A stretch of 64,000 nucleotides of DNA, from the NCBI GenBank assembly GCA_036924085.1, contig JAVGWX010000004.1, positions 43,356,793 to 43,420,792 of the forward strand. The letters are read 5' to 3'. Positions within the stretch are counted from its first letter, which is position 1. Each line of letters opens with the position of its first letter. Positions 46,491 to 58,498 of the stretch are shown one piece after another. The DNA comes from Ariolimax columbianus. Its lineage: Eukaryota > Mollusca > Gastropoda > Stylommatophora > Arionidae. A program made the position numbers and the translations under genes. A model generated the notes under the pieces. The model did not search any database. It had not been told where the DNA came from and saw only the letters and a program-made list of their open reading frames with translations.

Positions 46491-49284
46491 TCTGCAGGTC
46501 AAATATGACCTATGTAAAAATGTTTGTTGCCCTCTCCGAGAGATACAATATTTTTTAAATTATATCTAATGAGTAAGTTTTAACTTTCCTAAAAAACCTC
46601 CAGTGAAATGTAATGTTATAGTCCCTTCAGTCACCACCCAAAACTGATCCATCTGAGATAGCCTAATCCGTTTCAACATAGCTACATAACCTCATAATAT
46701 CAGTTGTTCTTTTTTTTTACAGATACGTCATTCTTTTAATTACAAATTGTTATCATGCATAGCTTGCAAACTTTACATTATTGGTTCATGTGACCGTTAT
46801 GGTTGAAGATGTTTGACAACCCTGGACTTTATCTTTTGTAACAGCAAATACTGACTGACATTGTAAGGTGTCTTCTTTTAATGTCAGCTGCCAGGTTGAA
46901 ATTATTGGGATGATATTTTGTATGTGTGAGAAGTTGAATTCTTGGTGGGAATACTTGTTCAGAAATATTACTGAGACTTACTGGGAAGATCAGGATTGTA
47001 ACATGCCTACAAAAATATTTGTAGCAATTATGGACAATTATAGTTGTGTGCTGTAAATATAAATTTTAAAACAATATATTATCTCTGCTCAAATGACAGA
47101 AAACAGTCACTGAAGTAAATTATTGTATAATAATTGGATATAGATGATGGTGAGAAACAAAATGGTAACGCCAGTGACTCAAAATTAATTTGTATTGTAA
47201 TTCAAACAACACAACTAGCTAATGTCATGTGCACATGATCTAATGATTTCTGTTTGCATAAGAAGTTCTGAAACAAACAACACATTTACAACAATATCAT
47301 CAATTCCATAATTCTTTTGAGTTAGATCAAAATAATTTTCAAAAATATTTCATGGCATTACTACAATAGTTCAGCAATCAATATGATACACAGATGTGAA
47401 CCTGATCCAGTTCTCTCTAAAAACATTTACTCTAGGTGTGACATTTAAGACCTTCCTTGTATTGTTGATATTAATATGGGCATGACACATAATGTTGTGA
47501 TAAGAATTTCTGTGCACAGCAATGCAACAGGCGTTAATCTGATCATAGAAGAAGTCACCAGTTGAAAAGGTGTTTTGGTCCTTTATATTTTTTTCACCCA
47601 TGTGTCATCCTCCTGTTGCTGTTTTGCATTGCTCTCAGACTTGGGATTAAACCTTCAACCTTCTGGTCTCATCCATTGAGTTATCTTGATGGGATAATGA
47701 AACAAGTAATTTAGATCATATGAACTTACTATCTTCCATTCCATTAACAATTACAGTTGTTAAATAAATATCTTGTAGATGTGATATGTACTCAAGCAAT
47801 GTATCACCACCACCATCATATTGTTGACTAGCTTATGACATCTTGTATTTCCATAACCTGCTGTTTTCTTTAGCTTATGACATCTTATATTTCCATAACC
47901 TGCTGTTTTCTTTAGCTTATGACATCTTGTATTTCCATAACCTGCTGTTTTCTTTATTAATTATATTGCTAAATGTATAGCACACATGACGTTGCGATTG
48001 TCTAGTAGCTTCTTTTCTTTTGTCATTCCCATTATCTCTTTTAAACTATGCCACTTATGCACAATGAAAGTGATCTGCTTCATTTTGATCTGTGCACTTT
48101 CACCTTTTTCTAGAAATATGAATGATAGTTTTTTAATTAATTAGGCATCTGAGAATTGGCTAAGAATTCTGAAAAACGATATGACAAAATACAAGAGTTT
48201 TTTTTAAGGCCACCTTATATTCATCATGTCCTTTTTCATTCCAACAAGAGAATGGGGTTAACTGCAAGAAATCTGTGTGAAAGTAGTTATATGCTCTTGT
48301 AGAGAAGGTTTCTAAGGCACTTAGTGCTACATGATGAGGTTGTCAACCGTCCCCTGAATCCTCATAAGTTGTCTTTGACTCTACCTTATATTACAATAAC
48401 ATATTATACTGTCATAGCACACATCTGACCTACTTTAACACAATTCTGACACTTTAAAAAATGTGCTACAGAGGTTTTATCTTAGGCATAACACTAAACA
48501 AAAGATATTGCACACCAACAACAAAAATTAACAGAATATGAAGTATAAATACAACATTTACCAATAAAATAAGCAAAGATAAGCTTAAGAAGGCACTTAC
48601 ACCAACCGTTGCATGTACACAAGAAAGCTAAGAAATATCAAGTTGAGTGTTTTGACAGTCATTGTGACGATGTTAATCACATTAAGGAATATTAATGAAA
48701 ACATAACATCTTTTTCATATAAAGCATTTTTCTGTGTGGTAAAAGATAACATTTAATTTAACTTGCTTGTTCTGAGCCATTCAACTTTTTTGTTTCAAGC
48801 ATGCCATACCTGTGAATCTCTTCAGGTGAAAATCTGTTACCAGGATCAATAAAAATGAATCTTACAAAAATAAAATAAACTTTACGTGAACTAATGTTTT
48901 AATAACTTAGACATGATTGAGAGTTCAAAAATAACAAATGACACAAATATAAATTATTAAACATATTTATAACAAATTGTACATCTCTGAAACTGAATTT
49001 TACTTTTTTGATGTCTTTCACTTTAAAAAAGACATTACTTGTTTGCAATTTTTCAAAATGTTGCTTTAAAAAAAAGTGCACACAGAATCCCAGTTTTAAA
49101 AGAAAACAATAATATGGGCGGTGGGTCGAAGAACAAAAGCAAAACAAAAAAATGTGAGTGCATATTTATTTGTCCATTGTATATTTGCCCACTGAGACGT
49201 ACACAACAATTTTCTGATCTTAAACTTATAAAAATGACAAAAATAACATTACAAAACAACTGAAAGGGCTTACACCAGCAAACC
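46491..49284. other. repeat-poor AT-rich stretch
   Basis: Unlike the rest of the window, no LINE, SINE or long array is recognisable here except the three-copy 42-bp repeat at 47830-47955. It may be a long 3' untranslated region or an intron of the minus-strand immunoglobulin gene. Confidence 0.35.
47830..47955. repeat. 42-bp tandem repeat, 3 copies
   Basis: Copies of agcttatgacatcttgtatt plus tccataacctgctgttttcttt start at 47830, 47872 and 47914, almost identical. Confidence 0.95.
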
Positions 49285-49374
49285 TTAACAGTTATCAGGT
49301 ATGACATCTACACATGTTATCTGTTCTTCATCGCTGACTGTTATCTCTGCTAAGACTTTTTCCCACATCTTATT
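49285..49374 (-). CDS. tentative terminal coding exon of the immunoglobulin-domain gene
   Basis: After an AG on the minus strand, an open frame reads NKMWEKVLAEITVSDEEQ followed by ITCVDVIPDNC and stop (TAA, 49285-49287). The donor at the end of the 54760-54995 exon is in phase 0, and this frame would join it directly. Against it: the acceptor lacks a pyrimidine tract, no domain is recognised and the exon is only 30 residues. If right, the low-repeat DNA to the left would be 3' UTR. Treat as a hypothesis. Confidence 0.25.
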   Translation of the reverse strand, partial: NKMWEKVLAEITVSDEEQITCVDVIPDNC

Positions 49375-50172
49375 CTGCTTTATTGGTCTTCATTTGCTAT
49401 TCTTTCACCTGGACATTTTAAATATTCATCCGTATTTAAAATAATACCTTTACTGTCTGTCTGATTATTTTCCATTTATATCGATGGCCAACTATCACAG
49501 TGTTTGCTGTTATACATGAGTCATTCAATTTCCTTTTTTTAAATGCTAAATATTACTTGTCTGTTTATTTTTATTTGTATAACTGAATTTTGCATTCTGG
49601 TCTTTTTTCAGTCCCCACTGCTTTTATCAAGTTAGATATTAAGAGAGGCCTATCAAATGTGTTGAATTATGTATATGATTTACACTAATTTGTTGTTTTT
49701 GACTAATATGAACAATTTACATGCAGTAAGCACACTATAGTAACAATTCTTTCTGGTTAATTGTAATTCGTATTTCCAGAAAAAGTTTCAAACTGACGAA
49801 TCTAATGAAATGTTTGAAAAAAGAACCCAGTAGATCTGCAAATATCATAAAGCAAAAAAAGACTACAAAAATCAAATTTTAGTCTCCATCAGAAAATTCT
49901 ACTGATCTGAAAGGATGTATATTTAGTAAGATTAGTGTTTCTATTTTGTTATGACATTGTAAATGAAGTGAACACATTCTATTGATCACATTCTCTTCAT
50001 AAACTGCATGAGATGATTAAGATGCTTATTTGTTAAAAGTGCTACAATCACTGGTTCCTTCTTGCAAGTGTTGTACTCACTTCCTAAGATACATCGTAGT
50101 CATCACTGAAATATACAAAAACATACAATGGTTGTTTATAGCTATATGTAAAATTACATTTTATGTAATTCT
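49375..50172. other. AT-rich, no feature
   Basis: Nothing recognised; probably intron. Confidence 0.4.
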
Positions 50173-50180
50173 CATAATTT

Positions 50181-50455
50181 GGGAGCCGCGTAGCGCAGTG
50201 ATTAGTGCACTGGCTTCGCATCTGAGTGGTCCTGGGTTCATTCCCCAGTTGAGGCGGTAATGTTCTTTCAGACCGCAACGGCTCCCAGGTCGACCCAGCC
50301 TTAAATGGGTACCGGTTCAGTCCGGGAAGTAAAAGCGGCGAGGGAGAGGAGATGGCTACCGCCCTCATATAGCCGAGCCTTTGAAATGTGAGATCACTAA
50401 CACCTCACACTCCTACGGCAGTAATGCTATGGGTTACTTTACTTTACTTTACTTA
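50181..50455 (+). mobile_element. tRNA-derived SINE, full length with target-site duplication
   Basis: The head holds an A box (tagcgcagtgattagtgcac) and a B box (gggttcattcccc) about 30 bp apart. The body has ggtcgacccagccttaaatgg, and the 3' end is an (ACTTT)n tail at 50430-50452. Flanking cataatttg at 50173-50181 and 50456-50464 is a target-site duplication (the last base overlaps the element). A decayed relative on the minus strand is at 41395-41572. Confidence 0.9.
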
Positions 50456-50539
50456 CATAATTTGTTCATTATAGTCAATGAGGAACATCAACATCATCTT
50501 GTGTCATATTACATCCTCGAGACTATGTGAATTTGTGAC

Positions 50540-51480
50540 TGATCAAGTCAATGAGAGCGCAGAAAGTTCTATTGTATAGCTGGCAAGTATGCTCGGCAGC
50601 TGGTGCTGGTATTCCCTCTGCTATAGTCTTTATTATCCCTCATCTATCTTTGATTGCCTGCACAATCATGCCTTCTCTGTCCTGGCCGAATGATTTTGGG
50701 CTAGGTTTTCCCAGGTGGATGTGTCTTTTTGACAGCAGTTAGAGACTCCTTTAGACTGTTCTTGTATTACTTTGTTGGACATCTGCATGATAGTTTTCCT
50801 GCACTCAGTTTTCCATACAGAATCTCCTTTGAGAGCACTGCTTTGCATTTGAGCACAGTGGCCAGCCCATCTCAGTTGAATTTCTGCAAAAGTGCATGAA
50901 TTCTCTGGATAGGATTTCATTATTTGTGAAATTTAAGTAAATATGGAGTATGTACATCAGACAACCCATAAAGAAGTGATTCCACCTCTTGGATTTTCTA
51001 CATAGTCAGTCTACTTCTACACATACGGTGGAGAGAATGGCATCATGGTTCACCTTCAACTTAGTGATTATACTGATTCCTCTATGTTACCACACTATCA
51101 AGCAGATTGAACCAAAAAATGGACTGGTCTTTGCTCTACAATTTGCCAGCTCATCACCCCAATAATCACAGATCTTGACAGGGTGCTTCTGAGGAAGACA
51201 TATCTTTTCACCATTATAATTTCTGTCTCCTCACTGTAATTGTAGTTGTTTATACATTTTACCTGATGCTAGTTGACACATGACCACTGTTTTTTTTAAA
51301 ATGCATATAGTCAGCAAAAGTTGCCACAAGCAGCAGAGAACCGATTCATGCCTTTCTGCATATTCTGTTTTGAGCTACAGTTCAGACCATAGTCATCGGT
51401 AAATAGCAGTTCACATATCGTATTTTGCAACACCTTGGTTTTTGTAAATCTTTACGTTATCATATATGGAAACATAATGA
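50540..51480 (-). mobile_element. LINE relic (RT palm to C-terminus)
   Basis: On the minus strand, NTICELLFTDDYGLN (about 51400) is the palm box (TDDY for ADDC). A KKQWSCV region (51290), VFLRSTLSRSVII (51190), IQLRWAGHCAQMQSSALKG (50850) and an STWENLAQNHSA segment (50700) follow. Many stops. It lies in the presumed intron between the last confirmed immunoglobulin exon and the tentative terminal exon. Confidence 0.7.
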
Positions 51481-51924
51481 GATATACGATTAAGGAGAGA
51501 AAGTAGAGATGGTTATCACATGCAGATTTATTGGATTAATCATAGAACCACTTTGAGTCATCTACAATGCACTGAAAGCAGTCTATAGTCCTCCAACTCA
51601 ATCATTCATTTCCTGCCCTCAATACTAATCGCACGTCTCTACTGATGGACAAGGGTCATACTCTTGAGTCCTGGACAGCACAACAAAGATACATTCTCAA
51701 CCATCCATCAGCCACCAATTAGCAAGCCATAGCATAAGTGCCAGAAATCGTTTGATATTCCTCCAAACACTGGTGAGTTCAAGAAGGCAATCAGTCAAAT
51801 TTCTAGGGGCAAGGCTACCTGGTTAGGTTAGATGCTCTTCATGCTGGTTTACAAAGCAGGAGATCCCATCCTGCTACAGTGACTCATGTAACAGGGTTAC
51901 AAGAATCCTGAGCCAAGGGGCCAT
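51481..51924. other. no recognisable gene
   Basis: Possibly flanking LINE sequence, but nothing firm. Confidence 0.35.
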
Positions 51925-53740
51925 GAGAAGAGGATCCCTCTTACACCACACTCAGGAAAATATAACGTCAAAACACTTAAGGATCCCTCTAACATCACCC
52001 TCAGGAAAAGATAACCAGAACACGAAGGATCCCTCTAACACCACCCTCAGGAAAAGATAACAGGACACGAAGGATCCCTCTAACACCACCCTCAAGAAAA
52101 GATAACCAGAACACGAAGGATCCCTCTAACACCACCCTCAGGAAAAGATAACAGGACACAAAGGATCCCTCTAACACCACCCTCAGGAAAAGATAACAGG
52201 ACACAAAGAATCCCTCTAACACCACCCTCAGGAAAAGATAACAGAACACGAAAGAAATGATAACCAGAACATGAAGGATCCCTCTAACACCACCCTCAGA
52301 AAAAGATAACAGGACACAAAGGATCCCTCTAACACCACCCCCAGGAAAAGATAACCAGAACACAAAGGATCCCTCTAACACCACCCTCAGGAAAAGATAA
52401 CAGGACACGAAGGATCCCTCTAACACCACCCTCAGGAAAAGATAACAGGACACGAAGGATCCCTCTAACACCACCCTCAGGAAAAGATAACCAGAACACG
52501 AAGGATCCCTCTAACACCACCCTCAGGAAAAAATAACAGGACATGAAGGATCCCTCTATCACCACCCTCAGGAAAAGATAACAGGACACGAAGGATCTCT
52601 CTAACACCACCCTCAGGAAAAGATAACAGAACACAAAGGAAATGATAACCAGAACATGAAGGATCCCTCTAACACCACCCTCAGAAAAAGATAACAGGAC
52701 ACAAAGGATCCCTCTAACACCACTCCCAGGAAAAGATAACCAGAACACGAAGGATCCCTCTAACACCACCCTCAGGAAAAGATAACAGGACACGAAGGAT
52801 CCCTCTAACACCACCCTCAGGAAAAGATAACAGGACATGAAGGATCCCTCTATCACCACCCTCAGGAAAAGATAACAGGACACGAAGGATCTCTCTAACA
52901 CCACCCTCAGGAAAAGATAACAGAACACGAAGGAAATAATAACCAGAACATGAAGGATCCCTCTAACACCACCCTCAGAAAAAGATAACAGGACACAAAG
53001 GATCCCTCTAACACCACCCTCAGAAAAAGATAACAGGACACAAAGGATCCCTCTAACACCACCCTCAGGAAAAGATAACCAGAACACGAAGGATCCCTCT
53101 AACACCACCCTCAGGAAAAGATAACAGGACACAAAGGATCCCTCTAACACCACCCTCAGGAAAAGATAACAGGACACGAAGGATCCCTCTAACATCACCC
53201 TCAGGAAAAGATAACCAGAACACGAAGGATCCCTCTAACACCACCCTCAGTAAAAGATAATAGGACACAAAGGATCCCTCTAACACCACCCTCAGAAAAA
53301 GATAACAGGACACGAAGGATCCCTCTAACACCACCCTCAGGAAAAGATAACAGGACACAAAGGATCCCTCTAACACCACCCTCAGGAAAAGATAACCAGA
53401 ACACGAAGGATCCCTCTAACACCACCCTCAGGAAAAAATAACAGGACACAAAGGATCCCTCTAAAACCACCCTCAGGAAAAGATAACACCACCCTCAGGA
53501 AAAGATAACAGGACACAAAGGATCCCTCTAACACCACCCTCAGGAAAAGATAACCAGAACACGAAGGATCCCTCTAACACCACCCTCAGGAAAAGATAAC
53601 AGGACACGAAGGATCCCTCTAACACCACCCTCAGGAATAGATAACCAGGACACGAAGGATCCCTCGAACACGACCCTCAGGAAAAAATAACCAGAACACG
53701 AAGGATCCCTCTAACACCACACTCAGGAAAAGATAATGTC
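51925..53740. repeat. 45/46-bp minisatellite, about 39 copies
   Basis: The unit aaggatccctctaacacc plus accctcaggaaaagataac and an (c)agaacacg or aggacacg end repeats, nearly always with a BamHI site (ggatcc). Longer duplications are visible: a variant with gaaatgataaccagaacatg (or aataat) recurs at about 52250, 52635 and 52930. Long minus-strand open frames over the array (ILRVLLSFPEGGVRG) are period effects. Confidence 0.96.
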
Positions 53741-54759
53741 AGAACACTGAAGGCAAATTACAACTGTCTTTATTCCAACTCTAGGTCACTAGAAAATTAA
53801 GTCTTCAGAAGTTTAGTCTTAGACTACTGGTCAGGGTCACGCCAATGTTTGGTGAAGCATATTAAATAACAGAACTTGGTAAAGGATGAACACCTGAACC
53901 TCTCATATTCAACTTGAGAATTTTTCTACAATAGTCAATCTTTGGTGGTAGAAACAGTTCCAACTGGTGTCTCAGAGTCATGTTATGGTAAATTGACTGT
54001 TGTTATTGTTGATAACACAGTTGTTAAACCAGGGAAAATGCATTAGGAACTAAAGATTTCAGACCTGTGTCATTGTTATGTTATCACTATAAAGTGTCTC
54101 TCCAAGCAGCTTCTGTACAGTGAGCTCAGACCAGGAAGACATCCATCAGGGGGACAGAAGAAACGCTGCAGAGACTCCTTCAAAATATTTCTGAAAAGGC
54201 TTAACATTAATGGCACCTCCTAGGAGATGCTTGTGCACAATCATTTTGTCTGGTTTGTGTGCTAGCATCACACAAAGTGCTCAGATCACAGAGTGAAATA
54301 TCAGCCAGCTTTAGGTTGCTGACCCTGATGCTAGCGGTCAGCTTTGGGTTGCTGAGTCTGACATTAGCAGCCAGCTTTAGGTCACTGACAACTACAGCTC
54401 ATGCACTGCTGAACATCTTGATTCCACATACAGATTGAAGAGAATGAGTATAAATACCACACAAAATTAAACAACAAACTTAAAAATATAACCACACATG
54501 TATTAGATTTGAACACTCATGGGAAGATAAGAGCAGTGAAGAACAATAAACTTGTGACAAAACAGTCGAAGACAAATTCGCTGCAACTGGCGTCTTGGAG
54601 ACTGATATGCAGAGCTGAAGAAGGTGGCCTAAAATAGAAAACAGGGAAGAGCAACGTTTGTAGGCTGATGTTCTAAAAGTAATCAGAAGGAACAACTATT
54701 GTAGTCTGCTGTTCTAAAGGTTTAATCAGAAGGAATATGCCTTCAAGCTTTGCACTCAC
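53741..54759. other. intron, with a dispersed-repeat fragment
   Basis: The part 54300-54425 (ggttgctgagtctgac, cagctttaggtcactgac, cagctcatgcactgctgaac) matches 19190-19255. Otherwise no feature. Confidence 0.5.
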
Positions 54760-54995
54760 CTGAACAGAATTGATCAACTGCTGAACATCTACATCTCCGG
54801 AAGCCACGTCCTCAATCCTAACAACCAGAGAAAATATCCAGCTGCTCTGCCCACGATCATCTCTGGCTGTCACAGAGTAGTTTCCAGAATCAGTGGACAG
54901 GGAAGCAGGAATAGTAAAGGTTACATCTTTGCCATTCTGGCCAAAGGTGAAACGCTCTGAGAAATCTATGGGGCGGCCTTCTTTGCTCCATGACA
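54760..54995 (-). CDS. immunoglobulin-domain protein, exon D (second Ig domain, C strand to end, plus linker)
   Basis: This 236-bp exon starts after an AG acceptor (complement of 54996-54997) and ends at a strong donor CAG/GTGAGT (GT at 54758-54759). It begins in phase 1, completing Val, and encodes SWSKEGRPIDF (conserved Trp), a KDVTFTIP stretch, DSGNYSVTARDDRGQ, the G strand WIFSLVV and a linker RIEDVASGDVDVQQLINSVQ. The fold is I-set. The F-strand Cys of a canonical domain is replaced by Val (Y-S-V for Y-x-C), so the usual disulfide cannot form, as in many intracellular muscle Ig domains. The protein is likely a titin/twitchin/obscurin-like sarcomeric or cytoskeletal protein; no kinase or Fn3 domain is in the window to narrow this. 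Ends in phase 0. Confidence 0.88.
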
Positions 54996-55449
54996 CTAGA
55001 TATTAAAGGAACAAAATTAGTTAATAGAGTGTTCTGTGGAATCTAATACAAGCAGTTTCTATTCCAAGTTATGTCATGTGAAATCTTTTGTATAATAAAT
55101 TGATTGACATTTTTGTAGAACAGTTTTTATGAAGTGGAAAAACTTAACTCACACCTAATCCTCATACAATACGCTCTCATCTGGGCTTGAGACCAGCAAT
55201 AGTATTTAGAAAAACAGGAAAAAAATGGAGAGAATTTTGCCCAGTACAGCACTGTACGAAGAGGATTGGTTGTTGATTGATGCACCCGAGTTGATATGGG
55301 CTAAGTAGAAGAAGTATAAGAAAATTTTTTTATCATTCTAATATCAGTCTTGTGTTCTGACATCATCTAATACAGCAACACAAAACTTTTGTCATTTGTA
55401 GAAACTGGACTTGTTATTTTCAGTGTCACCCAGGTACTGGCATAGTAAA

Positions 55450-56163
55450 AGGTTGATAACTTGTGGTGAAAAATTTATAACTTTTGGTGAAATGTTGATA
55501 ACTTGTGAGGAAAGGTTGATAACGTGGTGAAAGGTTGATAACTTGTGAGGAAAGGTTGATAACTTGTGGTGAAAGGTTGATAACTTGTGAGGAAAGGTTG
55601 CTAACTTGTGGTGAAAGGTTGATAACTTGTGGTGAAAGGTTGATAACTTGTGGTAAAAGGTTGATAACTTGTGGTGAAAGGTTGATAACTTGTGGTGAAA
55701 GGTTGATAACTTGTGGTGAAAGGTTGATAACTTGTGGTGAAAGTTTGATAACTTGTGGTGAAAGGTTGATAACTTGTGAGAAAAGGTTGATAACTTGTGG
55801 TGAAAGGTTGATAACTTGTGAGGAAAGGTTGCTAACTTGTGGTGAAAGGTTGATAACTTGTGAGGAAAGGTTAATAACTTGTGGTGAAAGGTTGATAACT
55901 TGCGAAGAAAGGTTGATAACTTGTGGTGAAAAGTTGACAACTTGTGAGGAAAGGTTGATAACTTGTGGTGAAAGGTTGATAACTTGTGGTGAAAGGTTGA
56001 TAACTTGTGAGGAAAGGTTGATAACTTGTGGTGAAAGGTTGATAACTTGTGGTGAAAGGTTGATAACTTGTGAGGAAAAGTTGATAACTTGTGGTGAAAG
56101 GTTGATAATGTGTGTTGAAAGATTGATAACTTGTGGTGAAAGGTTGATAACTTGTGGTGCAAG
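55450..56163. repeat. 21-bp minisatellite, about 34 copies, in an intron
   Basis: The unit gataacttgtggtgaaaggtt (written here in two parts: gataacttgtgg, tgaaaggtt) repeats with a tgtgagga variant. As 21 is a multiple of three, open frames persist on both strands; these are not genes. Confidence 0.96.
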
Positions 56164-56169
56164 GTGAAG

Positions 56170-56764
56170 GCTTGGACCTTTATAGTTTAACAATTCTTTT
56201 TTCCCCAATGTCACAAAACTATACAATTGGATAGACTTGACATTGGAGAAGATCTGTATTTTTATGGTCGACTAAATTTCTTTAAATTTCCACAAATTCC
56301 TTAAGCAGGGTCTAATTTCTATCTTGTGTTTTAGTTCATCATGGATGCCACTAGGCCACGAATTTGACTGGAGGTCACACTAGTTGATGGCTTACACTTG
56401 TGTCCATGGACACGTGTTGTGGTTTCTCATTTGAATTAATTAGTTCGTCATTTGATAATGTTTTTCCCTTCGTTTGGTGAAAAGGCATGGTCATTGGCTA
56501 TTTTGTTGGCCATGGGTCATATTTCCATGGTACAGTGCACATGGCCTAACTTCACGAGATTGCTGCCCTTTGCCCTGTTTGCTACCATTGCTGGTTTTTG
56601 TAGGGAATGTACACACGAGCAAATAATAGACTAACACATTGCACAGGAGAGATTGGGCCTCACCTGCCTGGTAAGATGCCCAGGACACAACGCTCAAATG
56701 CTGAGTGATGCTCCTATGACCTCTTTGGGTTGCAGGAAAGACAAGACAAAAAGTAGAAGAAACT
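56170..56764. other. intron, no feature
   Basis: Nothing recognised. Confidence 0.4.
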
Positions 56765-56817
56765 GGTTGTATACAGACTCTTGTCTTCTGTACCAGTATA
56801 ATGATGTTAAGTTAAGT
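56765..56817 (+). mobile_element. ultra-short CR1-like LINE 3' end
   Basis: The tract ggttgtatacagactc, then ccagtataatgatgttaagt and a TTAAG tail match the last 50 or so bases of the CR1-like LINE (7165-7233). Only the 3' UTR end was retained. Confidence 0.75.
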
Positions 56818-57279
56818 TATACCCCACCCTCATCCTTTTTTAATGTCCACAATACAGTTTTTGAAAGTAACATATTAGCTTGTACATTCATGTGCATCTT
56901 AGAGTGACCAGGTCAGTAGACCCACACACGTTTCTGTAAGAATGAGGTCTCTATCTCCGCTACACAGCTATTTATTCTGGATGTTTTGAAGCAAGAACTG
57001 AAAGTCAGACTTTACTGACCTAATTAATTACTTTTAAAATAGCTAGCCACATTAGATCTGCAGTAACTGCTTCCAACTACATTTCCATTCTGGTGATTTT
57101 TGTCCGCTTTTCTTTGTGAAGATTCGTGACCCCTGAGTGGGGAACAAAGAATAAAACTACTGCATCCTAATACGCATGTTGAAAAATGTTACATGGTACG
57201 GTTGTGCATAAAACTGGTGACTTCATCATTTATAGCTAAGTGCCATAGAAACCCCAACTACAAGAGCTTACGTCTTCAT

Positions 57280-57960
57280 TCTTTTGTTGTGGTCACATCT
57301 TTGATGGTCACGTTGCCCGACGGGTTCCTGTGAAGAACTCGACCATTGTTCGGCGCTCCTATTTAGCTCTAGATTTCAGTTTAGTGTTGAATCATTGGGT
57401 CAGTGTGTATCTTCCTTAATTGGCCCCTCCCACGCGTTACATAACTGATTTAAGCCTGATCTGGTGTGTCGGAACTTCCTGGTCCAGTTGAATCACATGT
57501 CCGAATACAGACAGGCAGGCCAGAGATGGAAGGAAGACTCGTCATTGCAAAGACCTCGACATTGCGGACAAGATCTAACCACAGGATACTGAGGATGCAT
57601 AGCTGGTTGCGCATGTGAAAGGCATTGAGTCATGATATGTCCTGTTTAAGTAGGGTTCAAGTCTCTGAACCATACAGGATGACAAGAATTACACACGTTT
57701 GAAAGATTTGTATTTTGGATCCTAGAGAGAGTCTACCATTATTCCACACTCGGTGAAGGTTATTCAAAGCAGAGGCAGCAATCCCGATCCGTCTTAACAT
57801 GTCCGAGCTCTGCGTCCTTCAAATGAAAATGAACTCCTCAGGTATGTGAATTTAATAGTAACCTCTACTGTGTGACCATGGATGACTATGCTATGAGGAC
57901 CAGTGTCGGAACTAAGGTTCTAAATTTTTTTCTTGGCCCAAGATATTGATATGAAAGTTT
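57280..57960 (-). mobile_element. LINE relic in an intron (family of the 16-kb relic)
   Basis: The minus strand can be read, with frameshifts, as VILVILYGSETWTLLKQD, then NAFHMRNQLCILSILW, and a SLPSISG segment. These match VIPVLLYGSETWTLLKQT and FHMRNQRRILGIQW at 16.1-16.2 kb. Confidence 0.7.
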
Positions 57961-58006
57961 GAGTTATATATGTTACTGATAACATAAAAATGAGGTTAAA
58001 GCTCAC

Positions 58007-58120
58007 CTGTTGCATTAGGATCATCTAGGCTACAGCGGAAGGTAATGGGACTACCCTCATCTACAAGGGCACTAGTCGGGAAGGCAGTAAACACAGGTAC
58101 AGTGGGTTCTTCATCTGGCA
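58007..58120 (-). CDS. immunoglobulin-domain protein, exon C (linker and first strands of the second Ig domain)
   Basis: A 114-bp exon with acceptor ttgttgtttag and donor CAG/GTGAGC. It is phase 1 on both sides and encodes PDEEPTVPVFTAFPTSALVDEG, here shown only as an acidic linker (PDEEPTVP) followed by VFTAFPTSALVDEG, then SPITFRCSLDDPNAT. The Cys in FRCS is the B-strand Cys of the second Ig domain. Joined to exon D it gives a complete domain (C ... W at a normal distance). The intron cuts the domain between the B-strand Cys and the C-strand Trp. Confidence 0.9.
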
Positions 58121-58216
58121 CTAAACAACAAAATTGTAGTCATTTATTATACATGGTTATAGATATTCTTCCTAATGAATATAATATTGAACTGTATATA
58201 AATATATCCTAAATAG

Positions 58217-58498
58217 TCCGTCGAGGTTTTTGTGTATGACAAGAATAGCACCACTGCCCCACAGAGAGCATGTCGTAAGAGGCGACTAACTATATGACAT
58301 AGCATAACACTGGCACCTAATAGGTTGTAAGCCTACTTTGCTCTAGTGTTTTAGTCTATTTAGATGAACTCACACATCAGTTAACCACCCTACGCTGCAC
58401 TTGTCACAACACAGTAGAGTAATAAGCTGCTCAAGCCTAGCCCGCTAAGAATGAAATCTTGCTCTCAGCTACATCCAGCTCATGTCAGAGCTGGGACC
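58217..58498 (+). repeat. dispersed repeat copy 2, left part (interrupted)
   Basis: It is homologous to 38093-38430: tgacaagaatagcaccactgc, gtaagaggcgactaac, cacatcagttaaccac, ctcagctacatccagctc. It is cut at agagctgggacc (58487-58498) by a LINE and resumes at 59101. Confidence 0.82.

Noticed and set aside
48899..49307. Open minus-strand frames with hydrophobic residues
   Set aside because: AT-rich, no splice sites or motifs; likely chance frames in non-coding DNA.
50181..50280. A functional tRNA gene
   Set aside because: A and B boxes are present but the body and (ACTTT)n tail with target duplication mark a SINE; no full cloverleaf is expected.
52001..53470. Open frames with ILRVLLSFPEGGVRG repeats
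   Set aside because: Period effect of the 45-bp array, which switches frames; no start context, no domain, within an intron.
55392..56226. Open frames on both strands across the 21-bp array
   Set aside because: A 21-bp unit without stops keeps frames open in several phases; no codon-usage or splice evidence.
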